Source: Bacteroidota bacterium (lineage in GTDB: Bacteria > Bacteroidota > Bacteroidia > Flavobacteriales_D > Crocinitomicaceae). Taken from it: a DNA stretch of 40,405 nt. Under the pieces are notes generated by a model, which worked only from the letters and a program-made list of their open reading frames with translations, did no database searches and was not told the DNA's origin. Where the stretch lies: contig JAJRQQ010000019.1 in assembly GCA_024280155.1 (NCBI GenBank), forward strand, positions 1 through 40,405, written 5' to 3'. Within the stretch, counting starts at the first letter, position 1; each line of letters opens with the position of its first letter. Positions 1 to 8,041 of this stretch are shown one piece after another. Both the position numbers and the translations under genes were made by a program.

Positions 1-470
1 ACCGCTATGGCTGTAAAGTGAATAATAGAGAATTTTTTCGCTTTATTCTCCGCTCTTAATTTCGCCATCGGCAAAGAGGCCGACGCATCAATTGCAACGA
101 TAATTCCGAGAAGAACAATGTACTCAGGATGATCAGAATACAACATTGCATCAGCAATCGATTGGTTAAAAAGAAGAAGGAGAATGAGGAAAAATCCATT
201 GAACCCCAAAACAGTTAAAAAACTATTCTGAAAAACCATTTTCTTGTCTTCTTTGTCGTGTAAGAACTTAAAAAAAGCGGTTTCCATTCCAAAAGTCAAC
301 AAGACAATCAAAAAGTCGACCCAAGCATACAATTCAGAAACTACTCCATACTTTGCTGCCGGAAGAATGGCGGTATAAAGTGGAACTAGAAAATAATTGA
401 GCAGTCGACCAACAATTGTTGGTAACCCATAAATGGCTGTCTGCCCGACTAATTTCTTGATAGAACTCAC
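1..470 (-). CDS. Flippase-like polysaccharide biosynthesis membrane protein (N-terminal part)
   Basis: Reading on the minus strand from a GTG at 470 gives about 156 codons with no stop before the window edge, so this is the N-terminal part only. The protein begins SSIKKLVGQTAIYGLPTIVG, followed by a run of hydrophobic segments broken by short charged loops (for example KFLHDKEDKK). This start, an amphipathic lead into a first helix with GLPTIVGRLLNY, is typical of MOP-superfamily flippases (Wzx/MurJ-like) that move lipid-linked sugars across the inner membrane. No ATG lies in frame near the start, so GTG is chosen; no clear ribosome site is visible. The substrate cannot be told from the sequence. 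An O-antigen or exopolysaccharide lipid precursor is an inference from the family. Confidence 0.75.
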   Translation of the reverse strand, partial: MSSIKKLVGQTAIYGLPTIVGRLLNYFLVPLYTAILPAAKYGVVSELYAWVDFLIVLLTFGMETAFFKFLHDKEDKKMVFQNSFLTVLGFNGFFLILLLLFNQSIADAMLYSDHPEYIVLLGIIVAIDASASLPMAKLRAENKAKKFSIIHFTAIA

Positions 471-751
471 TTTTTATTATTAATCATTTAATATTTTAAC
501 TTTTTTTGCCAAAGCAGAAAAAAAAGTTACAAAAAAAACTGCTTTTCGCACTGTGATTTTTTCTTTCCTCATTCTTCCTATAATGTGACATTTTCGCGGA
601 TCCTATCGGCTAGCTCTAATGTTAGCACATTTTAGTTTGAATTCATCTCTTCAAAATCAAGGTACTGAGTTCATGCTTCGAAAAACTCATTTATTCTAAA
701 AATGTTAAAACGACCATCTTCTAACAAGATAGATTTTAAAATTTTTAGTTT
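471..751. other. Intergenic, no gene seen
   Basis: About 280 bases between two minus-strand genes. No open frame of useful length and no strong hairpin was seen. It should hold the promoter of the flippase-like gene and the end of the hydratase transcript, but I found no convincing TTTG/TAnnTTTG pair on the minus strand. Confidence 0.5.
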
Positions 752-1528
752 TTATTTTCTAAAATTTGCTTTTCTTTTCTCCATAAAAGCCGTTGTTCCT
801 TCTTTGAAATCATCTGTTCCGAAACATTTTCCGAATTCTTCAATTTCAACATCAAAACCATTTACACCATCTGTATAGTTTGCATTGATGGCTTTTATCG
901 CAGAACGAATTGCAGAACCTGAATTTTTAAGGATTCTCCCAGCGATGTCCTCCGCTTTTGCAATCAATTCATCTGGTTCAACTACGTGATTCACTAACCC
1001 CCAAGAGAGTGCATCATCCGCTTTAATCATTCCTGCTGTAAAAACCATTTCATTGGCTTTACCACGACCGACCAATTGTGCTAAACGTTGTGTCCCACCG
1101 TAACCTGGAATAACTCCCAAAGAAACTTCTGGCAATCCCATTCGAGCATTTGTTGAAGCCACTCGAATATGAGAAGCCATGGCTAATTCTAATCCGCCAC
1201 CAAGAGCAAAACCGTTTACCGCTGCAATAATGGGTGTTGATAAATTCTCCATAAAAGATAATAAAATCTCCTGTCCCTTCATCGCTAATTCTCCACCTTG
1301 AGCGATAGTGAAATCAGCAAATTCTTTGATGTCTGCTCCTGCAACAAATGCTTTATCTCCTGAACCTGTCAAAATAATTACACCAACATCACTTTTCTCA
1401 TCCGCGGACTTAAAAGCGTTATGCAACTCTTCAATGGTTTCTTTATTTAAAGCATTCATTTGCTTCGGACGGTTGATTGTTATGTATTCAATCTGCCCTT
1501 TTTGTTCTGAAATAATATTATTGTACAT
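752..1528 (-). CDS. Enoyl-CoA hydratase/isomerase (crotonase family)
   Basis: A complete 258-residue crotonase-fold protein, the usual length for short-chain enoyl-CoA hydratase, which adds water to trans-2-enoyl-CoA in beta-oxidation or related acyl-CoA pathways in the cytoplasm. Visible family marks: the CoA-binding and oxyanion-hole segment AGADIKEF (residues 63-70), the second oxyanion-hole glycine in GFALGGGLELA (106-116), and the two acidic catalytic positions Glu114 (in GGGLELA) and Glu134 (in GLPEVSLG). Both glutamates are present, which favours a hydratase over an isomerase or a 1,4-dihydroxynaphthoyl-CoA synthase. The ATG at 1528 places MYNNIISEQKG before the first beta strand, as expected. 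It stands alone; no other acyl-CoA gene is nearby, so the exact pathway is open. Confidence 0.92.
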   Translation of the reverse strand: MYNNIISEQKGQIEYITINRPKQMNALNKETIEELHNAFKSADEKSDVGVIILTGSGDKAFVAGADIKEFADFTIAQGGELAMKGQEILLSFMENLSTPIIAAVNGFALGGGLELAMASHIRVASTNARMGLPEVSLGVIPGYGGTQRLAQLVGRGKANEMVFTAGMIKADDALSWGLVNHVVEPDELIAKAEDIAGRILKNSGSAIRSAIKAINANYTDGVNGFDVEIEEFGKCFGTDDFKEGTTAFMEKRKANFRK

Positions 1529-1560
1529 GTTTTTATTCTTTGTTGGGATAAAGATACATT

Positions 1561-1618
1561 TTAATTGAGAAATTGAGAACGAAAAATGAAAAATGAAAAA
1601 TTGAGAATGAAAAATTAT
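1561..1618. repeat. AT-rich simple repeat of AATTGAGAA/GAAAAAT units
   Basis: Just upstream of the hydratase gene, short units of the form AATTGAGAA and GAAAAATGA follow each other several times. The motif resembles the AATTAAGAATT repeats between atpA and atpG at 17143-17202. It is non-coding and its role is unknown. Confidence 0.6.
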
Positions 1619-1631
1619 CTTTAATTTTTAA

Positions 1632-1790
1632 AACATTATTTTCGTAAAACAATTTCTAATCATACTGAGAAAAAACAACCTTGCTTTCTACATCAAATTA
1701 GGAATTACTTTGGGACTCATTTTCCTTGTCCGACCAACCAATGTTCTTGTTGTTTTCATAACCCCTTTTTTATTAAAAACACCGTATAAA
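1632..1790 (+). pseudogene. Remnant of a polytopic membrane protein
   Basis: The frame is open from 1632, after a TAA at 1629, and has no ATG. It translates to a hydrophobic stretch in which LGLIFLVRPTNVLVVF (about 1698-1745) stands out. A GLI-L-RPTN segment inside a membrane helix is, as far as I recall, typical of Bacteroidota polytopic glycosyltransferase-like membrane proteins of several hundred residues. Here only some 40-50 plausible residues remain; the frame then runs into low-complexity sequence and a promoter for the next gene. I read it as an internal fragment left by deletion or decay. It could also be chance hydrophobic coding. Confidence 0.4.
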
Positions 1791-1827
1791 TACGCAACAA
1801 AAACTACGGTTACATTAAAACAAACCT

Positions 1828-1857
1828 TTGATATTCAGTTTTATTTTTTTAGGTTTA
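1828..1857 (+). promoter_or_regulatory. Bacteroidota-type promoter TTTG-N18-TAGGTTTA
   Basis: TTTG at 1828-1831 and TAGGTTTA at 1850-1857 are separated by 18 bases, close to the Bacteroidota consensus TTTG-N19-TAnnTTTG. Transcription would begin near 1864, about 45 bases before the AAG at 1908 that I propose replaced the start codon of the broken gene downstream. Confidence 0.5.
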
Positions 1858-1907
1858 CATCGATAAGTAACTCGAACTCCAATCACATTGTTCACATTAG
1901 TTTTCTT

Positions 1908-2427
1908 AAGAAAAAGCACTTAATTCTTCTTTTATTATTTACTAACTCATATGTAGTACAAATTATTAATACAAATAATTACGCTCAACTTTCTGAAGAA
2001 GATAAAATAAATATATCAAACCTTTCCTCTTTTGATAACCGTCAAAAAAACACATTTATGAAATAAATGGAATTCAATTGATTAACGATTTAAAAAAAAA
2101 TCTATCGTTTATATTTTTACCAATGGTTGTGATAATGACACCTGTAAACCTTTAGATTTAATTAATCAGTATGCAATAAGTCACAATTTCAAACTCTACC
2201 TAATTATGACTAGTTATTATCGCTATTCAGAGACAACAGCACAAAACATTGAACTACCATTATTCGCAATTGATTCGGATTATTATCAAGAAAAAAAAAC
2301 AAGAAAATATTTAAAAAGATTCAAATCTGATATTGGTTATTTTCAATTCTCAAAGAATAAAAAATATGTTGGGAATTTTATTATTTATCAAAATGATTCT
2401 ATCATTGATATAAAAACTAATTTATAA
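1908..2427 (+). pseudogene. Broken thioredoxin-like secreted protein gene
   Basis: Three frames join into one coherent protein if one A is added to each of two A-runs: 2044-2050 (7 A, 8 needed) and 2092-2100 (9 A, 10 needed). The joined product is about 173 residues: a hydrophobic N-terminus (KKKHLILLLLF), then a middle segment with SIVYIFTNGC and a nearby TCKPL, then a C-terminal half running to a TAA at 2425. A beta strand followed by two cysteines in a C-x4-C arrangement suggests a thioredoxin-like fold, but I do not recognise a named family. The codon where a start is expected (1908-1910) reads AAG, one base from ATG. Two frameshifts plus a lost start argue for a pseudogene; homopolymer sequencing errors are the alternative. 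The last 73 codons (from ATG 2206) are open on their own. Confidence 0.6.
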
Positions 2428-2516
2428 AATAAAAAATGTTGGAGCTATTTTCCTTTTTCATTGAACAAAAATTCTAAAAAATCCGTATTATTACAACTCA
2501 AAATTTAATAATACAG

Positions 2517-3581
2517 ATGATAACTCCTCAACACGATAAAAAACTTTTTTTAATTGATGCTTATGCATTGATTTTTCGCGCCTATTTTGCATTTGCAAAG
2601 AATCCGAGAATCAATTCTCAAGGTCAAAATACTTCTGCTGCATTTGGGTTTACAAATTCATTGATTGATATTCTAAAAAATGAAAAACCGTCACACATAG
2701 CTGTTGTTTTTGACCCACCGGGAGGTTCATTGACACGAAAAGAAGATTTTCCAGAATACAAAGCGCATCGTGATGAAACACCGGAAGGAATTCTAACAAT
2801 GATTCAACCCATCAAAGACATTATCGCTGCATTTAACATTCCAATTGTTCAAGTAAATGGTTACGAAGCAGATGATGTAATCGGTTGTTTGGCAAAGAAA
2901 GCAGAGAAAGAAGGCTTTATTACCTACATGATGACGCCAGATAAGGATTTTGGTCAACTGGTCTCGGAAAACATTTTCATGTATAAACCCGGTCGTGGAG
3001 GGAAACCCGCAGAAGTTTGGGGGATTCCTGAAATTCTAGAAAAATTTGATGTACAAAATGTGATGCAAGTCATTGATGTACTTGGATTGCAAGGAGACGC
3101 AGCGGATAATATACCCGGAATACCAGGAATTGGAGCGAAAACGGCTTCAAAATTATTGAAAGAATACGGCTCTGTCGAGGGTATCATTGAAAACAGTGAC
3201 AAACTCAAAGGAAAACAGAAAGAAAATGTAGAGAATTTCGCAGAGCAAGGATTGATGTCTAAAAAATTGGCAACCATTATTCTCGATATTGATGTTGATT
3301 TAGATGTGAAGAATTTAACCATGTCTGAACCGGATAAAGAAAAAATCAAAGAGGTTTTTACAGAATTAGAATTTCGTAACCTTGCCCGACGAGTTATCGG
3401 AGAAGAGATCGTTGTTCAAACACCTTCCGTTTCTCCATCAGGACAAATGGATTTGTTTGGAACTCAATCTTTGGTAGAAGAACAAACGCCAACCGAAACG
3501 GCAGAATTTAAAACCATTGCTACCGAAAAACCGAATTATCATCTGGTGAAAACACCTGAAGAACGCAACGAATTACTCTAA
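2517..3581 (+). CDS. polA: DNA polymerase I, N-terminal 5' nuclease part (ends at in-frame TAA)
   Basis: Codes for 354 residues covering the 5'-3' exonuclease (flap nuclease) domain of DNA polymerase I, which removes RNA primers and flaps in lagging-strand maturation and repair. Seen: the N-terminal metal-site Asp in LIDAYALIFRAYFAF, the arch region with KAHRDETP, the acidic cluster NGYEADDVIG and TPDKDFGQL, and the helix-hairpin-helix DNA clamp AADNIPGIPGIGAKTASKLL. The reading frame stops at TAA 3579-3581, some 13 residues before the first proofreading motif, and continues in the same frame from 3582. Intact family members are single chains of roughly 930 residues; this locus without the stop would be 934. 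The stop is therefore a nonsense substitution, a sequencing error, or a readthrough site. If real, this part alone could be a free flap nuclease. Confidence 0.93.
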   Translation: MITPQHDKKLFLIDAYALIFRAYFAFAKNPRINSQGQNTSAAFGFTNSLIDILKNEKPSHIAVVFDPPGGSLTRKEDFPEYKAHRDETPEGILTMIQPIKDIIAAFNIPIVQVNGYEADDVIGCLAKKAEKEGFITYMMTPDKDFGQLVSENIFMYKPGRGGKPAEVWGIPEILEKFDVQNVMQVIDVLGLQGDAADNIPGIPGIGAKTASKLLKEYGSVEGIIENSDKLKGKQKENVENFAEQGLMSKKLATIILDIDVDLDVKNLTMSEPDKEKIKEVFTELEFRNLARRVIGEEIVVQTPSVSPSGQMDLFGTQSLVEEQTPTETAEFKTIATEKPNYHLVKTPEERNELL

Positions 3582-3587
3582 AAACTA

Positions 3588-5321
3588 TTGAAGCAGAAAT
3601 CGGTTTGTTTTGATACAGAAACCGATGGGTTGAACGCACTTCATGCAAATATTGTCGGTGTTTCATTCTCATTCAAGAAACGAGAGGCATTTTATGTTGC
3701 AATTCCAAATAATCGAGAAGATGCAACAAGTATTCTCAATGAGTTTAAACCATTCTTCGAGTCAGAAAGCATCGAAAAAGTAGCTCACAATTTAAAATTT
3801 GACACGAAAATCATCAATCAATACGGAATAGAAGTTTCTGCACCTACTTTCGATACAATGATTGCACATTACCTCATCAATCCAGATTCTAAACACGGAA
3901 TGGATGTTTTAGCTGAACGTTTTTTAAGTTACAAACCCGTTTCCATCGTTGAACTCATCGGTAAGAAAGGAAAGAATCAGAAAAAAATGTCGGATTTAAC
4001 ACCCGAAGAAATTTCGGACTACGCCTGTGAAGATGCAGATATTACTTTTCAATTGAAAGAAATTTTTGAACCTCAAATTCAGAAAGAACACCTCAAAGAA
4101 TTGTTCTACAACATGGAAATGCCTTTGGTAGATGTATTAAAATCAATGGAGCAAGAAGGAATTACCATTGATGATGAAGGATTGAAAAAATATTCGATTG
4201 ATTTAGGAGAAACTTTAGCCGAACTAGAACAAAAAATAAAGCGAGAAGCCGGTATCGATTTTAATATTGATTCTCCAAAACAATTGGGTGATGTACTTTT
4301 TGATCATCTTGAACTTTCTACAAAAGCGAAGAAAACAAAGACAGGTCAATATGCCACAGGTGAAGATATTCTTCAAAAACTAAAGCATAAACATGTAATT
4401 ATCCCAATGATTCTGGAATATCGTCAATTGCGAAAACTAAAGAATACCTATGTGGATCCATTGCCTGATTTAATGGATGAAACGGATGGGAGAATTCACA
4501 CAAGCTATATGCAAACGGTTGCAGCAACCGGTCGATTGAGTTCGAATAAACCTAATTTACAAAACATTCCTATTCGCTCGGAGAAAGGAAAAGAAATTAG
4601 AAAATCGTTTATTTCTCGTGGCAAAGACTTTCAACTAATGGCGGCGGATTATTCTCAGATAGAATTAAGAATTATTGCTGCATTAAGTCAAGATAAAAAC
4701 ATGATTGATGCCTTTAAAAATGGACACGATATTCATTCTGCTACAGCTGCGAAAGTGTTTAACGTCAACCTAGAGGATGTGACTCGAGAAGAGAGAAGCT
4801 CTGCAAAAGCAGTCAATTTTGGGATTATTTATGGACAATCGGCTTTTGGTTTAGCTCAGAATTTAGGAATCTCAAGAAAAGAAGCCAAACAAATCATCGA
4901 TAGTTATTTTGAGCAATACCCAACCATAAAAGATTACATGGACGGTATGGTGAAAAGTGCCCGTGAAAAAGGTTATGTGGAAACCATCATGAAACGTCGT
5001 CGTTATTTGAAAGATATCAATTCTGCAAATGCTGTTGTACGAGGTTTTGCTGAAAGAAATGCAGTCAATGCGCCAATTCAAGGTTCAGCAGCTGATGTTA
5101 TCAAACTCGCAATGATTGGTGTTCACGGTGCAATGAAAGAACAAAATTTAAAATCAAAAATGCTTCTGCAAGTACATGATGAATTGGTATTCGATGTGCA
5201 TAAAGATGAAATCGAAACATTGAAAACTTTGGTTAAAAATGAAATGGAATCGGCTGTAGAATTAGTTGTTCCGTTAGATGTTGAAATTGAGGTTGCAGAT
5301 AATTGGTTGGATGCACATTAG
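3588..5321 (+). CDS. polA: DNA polymerase I, C-terminal proofreading and polymerase part
   Basis: Continues the polA frame after the stop at 3579. The first possible start is TTG at 3588, giving 577 residues equivalent to a Klenow fragment missing its first beta strand. The 3'-5' exonuclease is complete in its motifs: FDTETDG (residues 8-14), HNLKFDTK, and YACEDADITF, so proofreading residues are kept, unlike in many Bacillus-type Pol I proteins. Polymerase motif A (ADYSQIELR), motif B/O-helix (RSSAKAVNFGIIYG) and motif C (QVHDELVF) are all present. The C-terminus is normal and a strong hairpin terminator follows at 5344. Whether a protein is really made from TTG 3588 is unknown; no ribosome site is visible there. 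Full conservation of the downstream motifs shows the stop is recent or artefactual. Confidence 0.93.
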   Translation: MKQKSVCFDTETDGLNALHANIVGVSFSFKKREAFYVAIPNNREDATSILNEFKPFFESESIEKVAHNLKFDTKIINQYGIEVSAPTFDTMIAHYLINPDSKHGMDVLAERFLSYKPVSIVELIGKKGKNQKKMSDLTPEEISDYACEDADITFQLKEIFEPQIQKEHLKELFYNMEMPLVDVLKSMEQEGITIDDEGLKKYSIDLGETLAELEQKIKREAGIDFNIDSPKQLGDVLFDHLELSTKAKKTKTGQYATGEDILQKLKHKHVIIPMILEYRQLRKLKNTYVDPLPDLMDETDGRIHTSYMQTVAATGRLSSNKPNLQNIPIRSEKGKEIRKSFISRGKDFQLMAADYSQIELRIIAALSQDKNMIDAFKNGHDIHSATAAKVFNVNLEDVTREERSSAKAVNFGIIYGQSAFGLAQNLGISRKEAKQIIDSYFEQYPTIKDYMDGMVKSAREKGYVETIMKRRRYLKDINSANAVVRGFAERNAVNAPIQGSAADVIKLAMIGVHGAMKEQNLKSKMLLQVHDELVFDVHKDEIETLKTLVKNEMESAVELVVPLDVEIEVADNWLDAH

Positions 5322-5343
5322 CACATAAAAAATTTCTTAATAA

Positions 5344-5374
5344 AAAATGGACATCAATTTTTGATGTCCATTTT
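5344..5374. terminator. Strong bidirectional hairpin terminator after polA
   Basis: A 14-bp perfect stem (5344-5357 with 5361-5374; arms AAAATGGACATCAA and its complement) and a 3-base loop. The arms begin and end with A and T runs, so it can stop transcription from both sides. It lies between the convergent polA and the lipoprotein gene at 5392. Confidence 0.85.
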
Positions 5375-5391
5375 AATATATTGAAAGAATA

Positions 5392-5937
5392 TTATTCTTT
5401 TACATTCACCGCTTTCCAATCAGCACTTTTGAGTAATTCATCGAACAATTTCTCATACGTTAAAATTGAATTAGGATAATCATATCTTCTTTTAACTGTT
5501 TTCGTTTTACCATTCAAAACAATTGAAGTTGTCGTAGAAGGAAGGTCTGTTACCCCAACATTATCATAAACATCGTTCAATTCCATGTATTGAATCATTT
5601 TCGCTTGCTCAACAAACTCCAACATTTTAGCATAACTGATTTGAGTTGTATAATCACCAATTAAATCTACATTTCTTGTTCCAGCATAAGTTACCATACC
5701 ATTTTTATAGATTTTCATGGTATAAACGGGACAAGTTCCGAAACAAAAACCTTTACTTATGGATGCAAAAAGAGAATCTTTCGTTGTTAATTTATGGAAT
5801 TGAGTTTCTTTCAAGAAAAGAGCTTGTTTATCAATTTCTTGTGAAGTTAACTCTGTACTATTTTCTGCTACCTCTTTACTCGTTGAACAAGAAAATAAAA
5901 ATAGAAGTGCTGCGATTGGGAGTAAAATGTATTTCAT
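5392..5937 (-). CDS. DUF6438-like lipoprotein
   Basis: A 181-residue protein with a lipoprotein signal: positively charged start, hydrophobic core, then LFSC with the lipidated cysteine at residue 17, followed by Ser-Thr-Ser. The mature part has the segment GFCFGTCPVYTMKIYKNG (about residues 63-80), the hallmark I associate with DUF6438: a cysteine pair in C-x3-C context followed by a Y-x-IY-x-G beta hairpin. Function is unknown; membrane attachment on the periplasmic side is inferred from the lipobox. The gene is convergent with polA and ends near the shared terminator. Its start is the only ATG in a position to give a signal peptide. Confidence 0.75.
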   Translation of the reverse strand: MKYILLPIAALLFLFSCSTSKEVAENSTELTSQEIDKQALFLKETQFHKLTTKDSLFASISKGFCFGTCPVYTMKIYKNGMVTYAGTRNVDLIGDYTTQISYAKMLEFVEQAKMIQYMELNDVYDNVGVTDLPSTTTSIVLNGKTKTVKRRYDYPNSILTYEKLFDELLKSADWKAVNVKE

Positions 5938-6013
5938 GGTTGTTTGTTTAAAATTAGTCTTTTTATCAGGATATTTCCAAAAATGTTGCCAAAATTGAGT
6001 AAAAGAGGTCCTT

Positions 6014-8041
6014 TTAGCTGTAAACGGTTGACCAACCTCTATTTTTTAAAACGTGATGAAGCGTTACTAATTCTTTAGCTGTAGAAATTTTTTCGTGAAT
6101 ATTGACAAATTCTACTTCATTCCCTCGGAGAATCGGAGACAAATAAAAAGGAAAAGATAGACTTTTATTTGGTACATAATTTTCAGAAAAAGTAATCCAT
6201 TTTTTTATTAATTGCACATTCTCATTATCTGATAATTTAAAATCTGAAGAACGAACGGAGCAATGAAAATGGATTGATTTCTTTGCTCTTGTCAATAAAA
6301 CATTTAATCTTGTACGTCCATTATTATTATTCATTGGACCAAAACGCAAATGAAATTCACCTCGATCATTCTTTCCATAACCAAAGCTAATCAATAAATG
6401 GTCGCACTCATCTCCCTGCACATTTTCCAAGGATTTAAAGAACGCTTTATTGTTCTCAATTTTGTCAGAGAGAATTTGTTGGGTAGCTTCTTCCAATTCA
6501 TTCCAAATACAATTCAATTGCTCTTCGGAGAATGCTACAACACCAAGAGTCTCACCTAATTTTAAATGATGAGTAATGTTAATTGCAATAGCTGGAGCTT
6601 CTAGTCTATTCTTTCTTTCATAAAAAACACCTTTTTCAACAAAATGATGATACAAGGGTTTCTTTGAAGGATAAGAAGGGTAAACCATCAATTTATTGTT
6701 GTAAAAATGTTTATTTGAGAAAGCTATTAAATCAGGATGGGCACTTCGATAATGATGTTGTAAACTAACCTTCGGAAAATGATAATTTGCTTGATGCAAT
6801 AAGTCTACAACTTCTTCCTCCCCTTTTTTGAAATAAGAACTTGGCCCCATTTGATGCTCATCACCCGCAATCAAAATTTGTCGACTTCGTTGAATCGCAC
6901 CCAAAGCATTTCGCAACGGAATTTGACTAGCCTCATCAAAAATAGATAAGTCAAATAGGTTCTTGTTTAGAGGAAAACATTTCGAAAGTTGGGTTGGATT
7001 ACTTAACCAAATTGGTTTCAATAATTGTATCCAAATTCGGGCTTCAGAATTGAATAATTCACGCAAAGAAGGATGACTTCTCGATTTGCTAAATTCTTTA
7101 ATTAAAATTGATTTTCCCTTTCGAAGAAGAGCCTTTTTTTTCTTCTCATTTTCAGTCAATTTTCGAGCGGGTGTTTGCAACAATAAATCGTAATTATCGA
7201 AGCGTTTTTTCACACGAAATTCAATCTCTTTCGCAAGTAAAAAACTTTCTTCATTTTCTTGTTGAAGTACTGTATCAATTTTATCTTTTAAAGCAGACAT
7301 TTTAAAATTGGAGAATGAAGGAAAACGTTCTTTAAATTTCACCCAATTACTTTTCAAAGTAACTTCAAAAAATGATATAAAATCATCTTGAAAACGCAAA
7401 AGCTTAAATAAATTATTCTCCGGAGAATTCATCTTTTTTCGGAGCAACAATAAATCTTCAAAATGTAAAATGAATGATTCTAAATAGGATAGAATATCTG
7501 TACCGTCATCGAAATCAAAAAGTGATCGCAAATCTGAAAATAAAGAATTTAACTCATAATGCAATGCTGTTAAATTTTGACGTTCACCCAATGGAATCTC
7601 ATACAATTTCATCCATTTATCTTGACTAAACTGCATCAATGTTTGATGAATAGACTCTACTTCAAATTCAGGGTTTTCTATTCCAATTTCGCAAAAATCA
7701 ACTAATAAGTTAGAGAAATCGTTGTTTTTAAGTAAATCATTGGAATATTTTTCTAAAATTGACACGGCATTTTCACTCGATATTGTAGAAATTTCTTTCC
7801 AACGTTTAAGCGTTTTTCTTTTTCTAAAAAATCCACCTTTTTTAAAATCAATGATTAAACTTTTCGTTTCAATTTCAGAAGGAAAAATCTTCCAATGCGA
7901 TTGATTTCTTTGTAAATCCTCTACCTCATTTTTCTTTGTTAAATATTTTTTACGAAGACTTAAAAAACGTTTTTGAGGTCGAGAATTTGGTTTAAAAATG
8001 GAGGCATAATTCTTGTAGTTTTCATTCTCAAAACTTGGCAA
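6014..8041 (-). CDS. SF1 (Upf1-like) helicase, C-terminal part of a frameshifted gene
   Basis: 675 codons open from TTG 8041. It contains the second half of an SF1 helicase/AAA_11-AAA_12 protein: Walker B FDEAS (residues 368-372), motif III with GDEHQMGP (393-400), motif IV region HHYRSAHPDLI (429-439), motif V VQGDECDHLLIS (541-552) and motif VI TRLNVLLTRAKK (577-588). A long charged helical insertion fills residues 20-330, as in DUF4011-type helicases. The Walker A half lies in the previous frame (7960-9420), overlapping by 82 bases. One extra base near 8064-8072 (for example GG for G in TTGAGAG) joins the two into an 1135-residue protein. The chain ends soon after a segment RGWSTVYS with no nuclease or PLD domain visible. 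Role in repair, RNA handling or defence cannot be told. Confidence 0.8.
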   Translation of the reverse strand: MPSFENENYKNYASIFKPNSRPQKRFLSLRKKYLTKKNEVEDLQRNQSHWKIFPSEIETKSLIIDFKKGGFFRKRKTLKRWKEISTISSENAVSILEKYSNDLLKNNDFSNLLVDFCEIGIENPEFEVESIHQTLMQFSQDKWMKLYEIPLGERQNLTALHYELNSLFSDLRSLFDFDDGTDILSYLESFILHFEDLLLLRKKMNSPENNLFKLLRFQDDFISFFEVTLKSNWVKFKERFPSFSNFKMSALKDKIDTVLQQENEESFLLAKEIEFRVKKRFDNYDLLLQTPARKLTENEKKKKALLRKGKSILIKEFSKSRSHPSLRELFNSEARIWIQLLKPIWLSNPTQLSKCFPLNKNLFDLSIFDEASQIPLRNALGAIQRSRQILIAGDEHQMGPSSYFKKGEEEVVDLLHQANYHFPKVSLQHHYRSAHPDLIAFSNKHFYNNKLMVYPSYPSKKPLYHHFVEKGVFYERKNRLEAPAIAINITHHLKLGETLGVVAFSEEQLNCIWNELEEATQQILSDKIENNKAFFKSLENVQGDECDHLLISFGYGKNDRGEFHLRFGPMNNNNGRTRLNVLLTRAKKSIHFHCSVRSSDFKLSDNENVQLIKKWITFSENYVPNKSLSFPFYLSPILRGNEVEFVNIHEKISTAKELVTLHHVLKNRGWSTVYS

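Noticed and set aside
2517-5321. Natural fission of polA into two working genes
   Set aside because: There is no gap, ribosome site or ATG for the second part, and the break removes the first strand of the exonuclease domain; a point change or sequence error is simpler. Kept only as an alternative.
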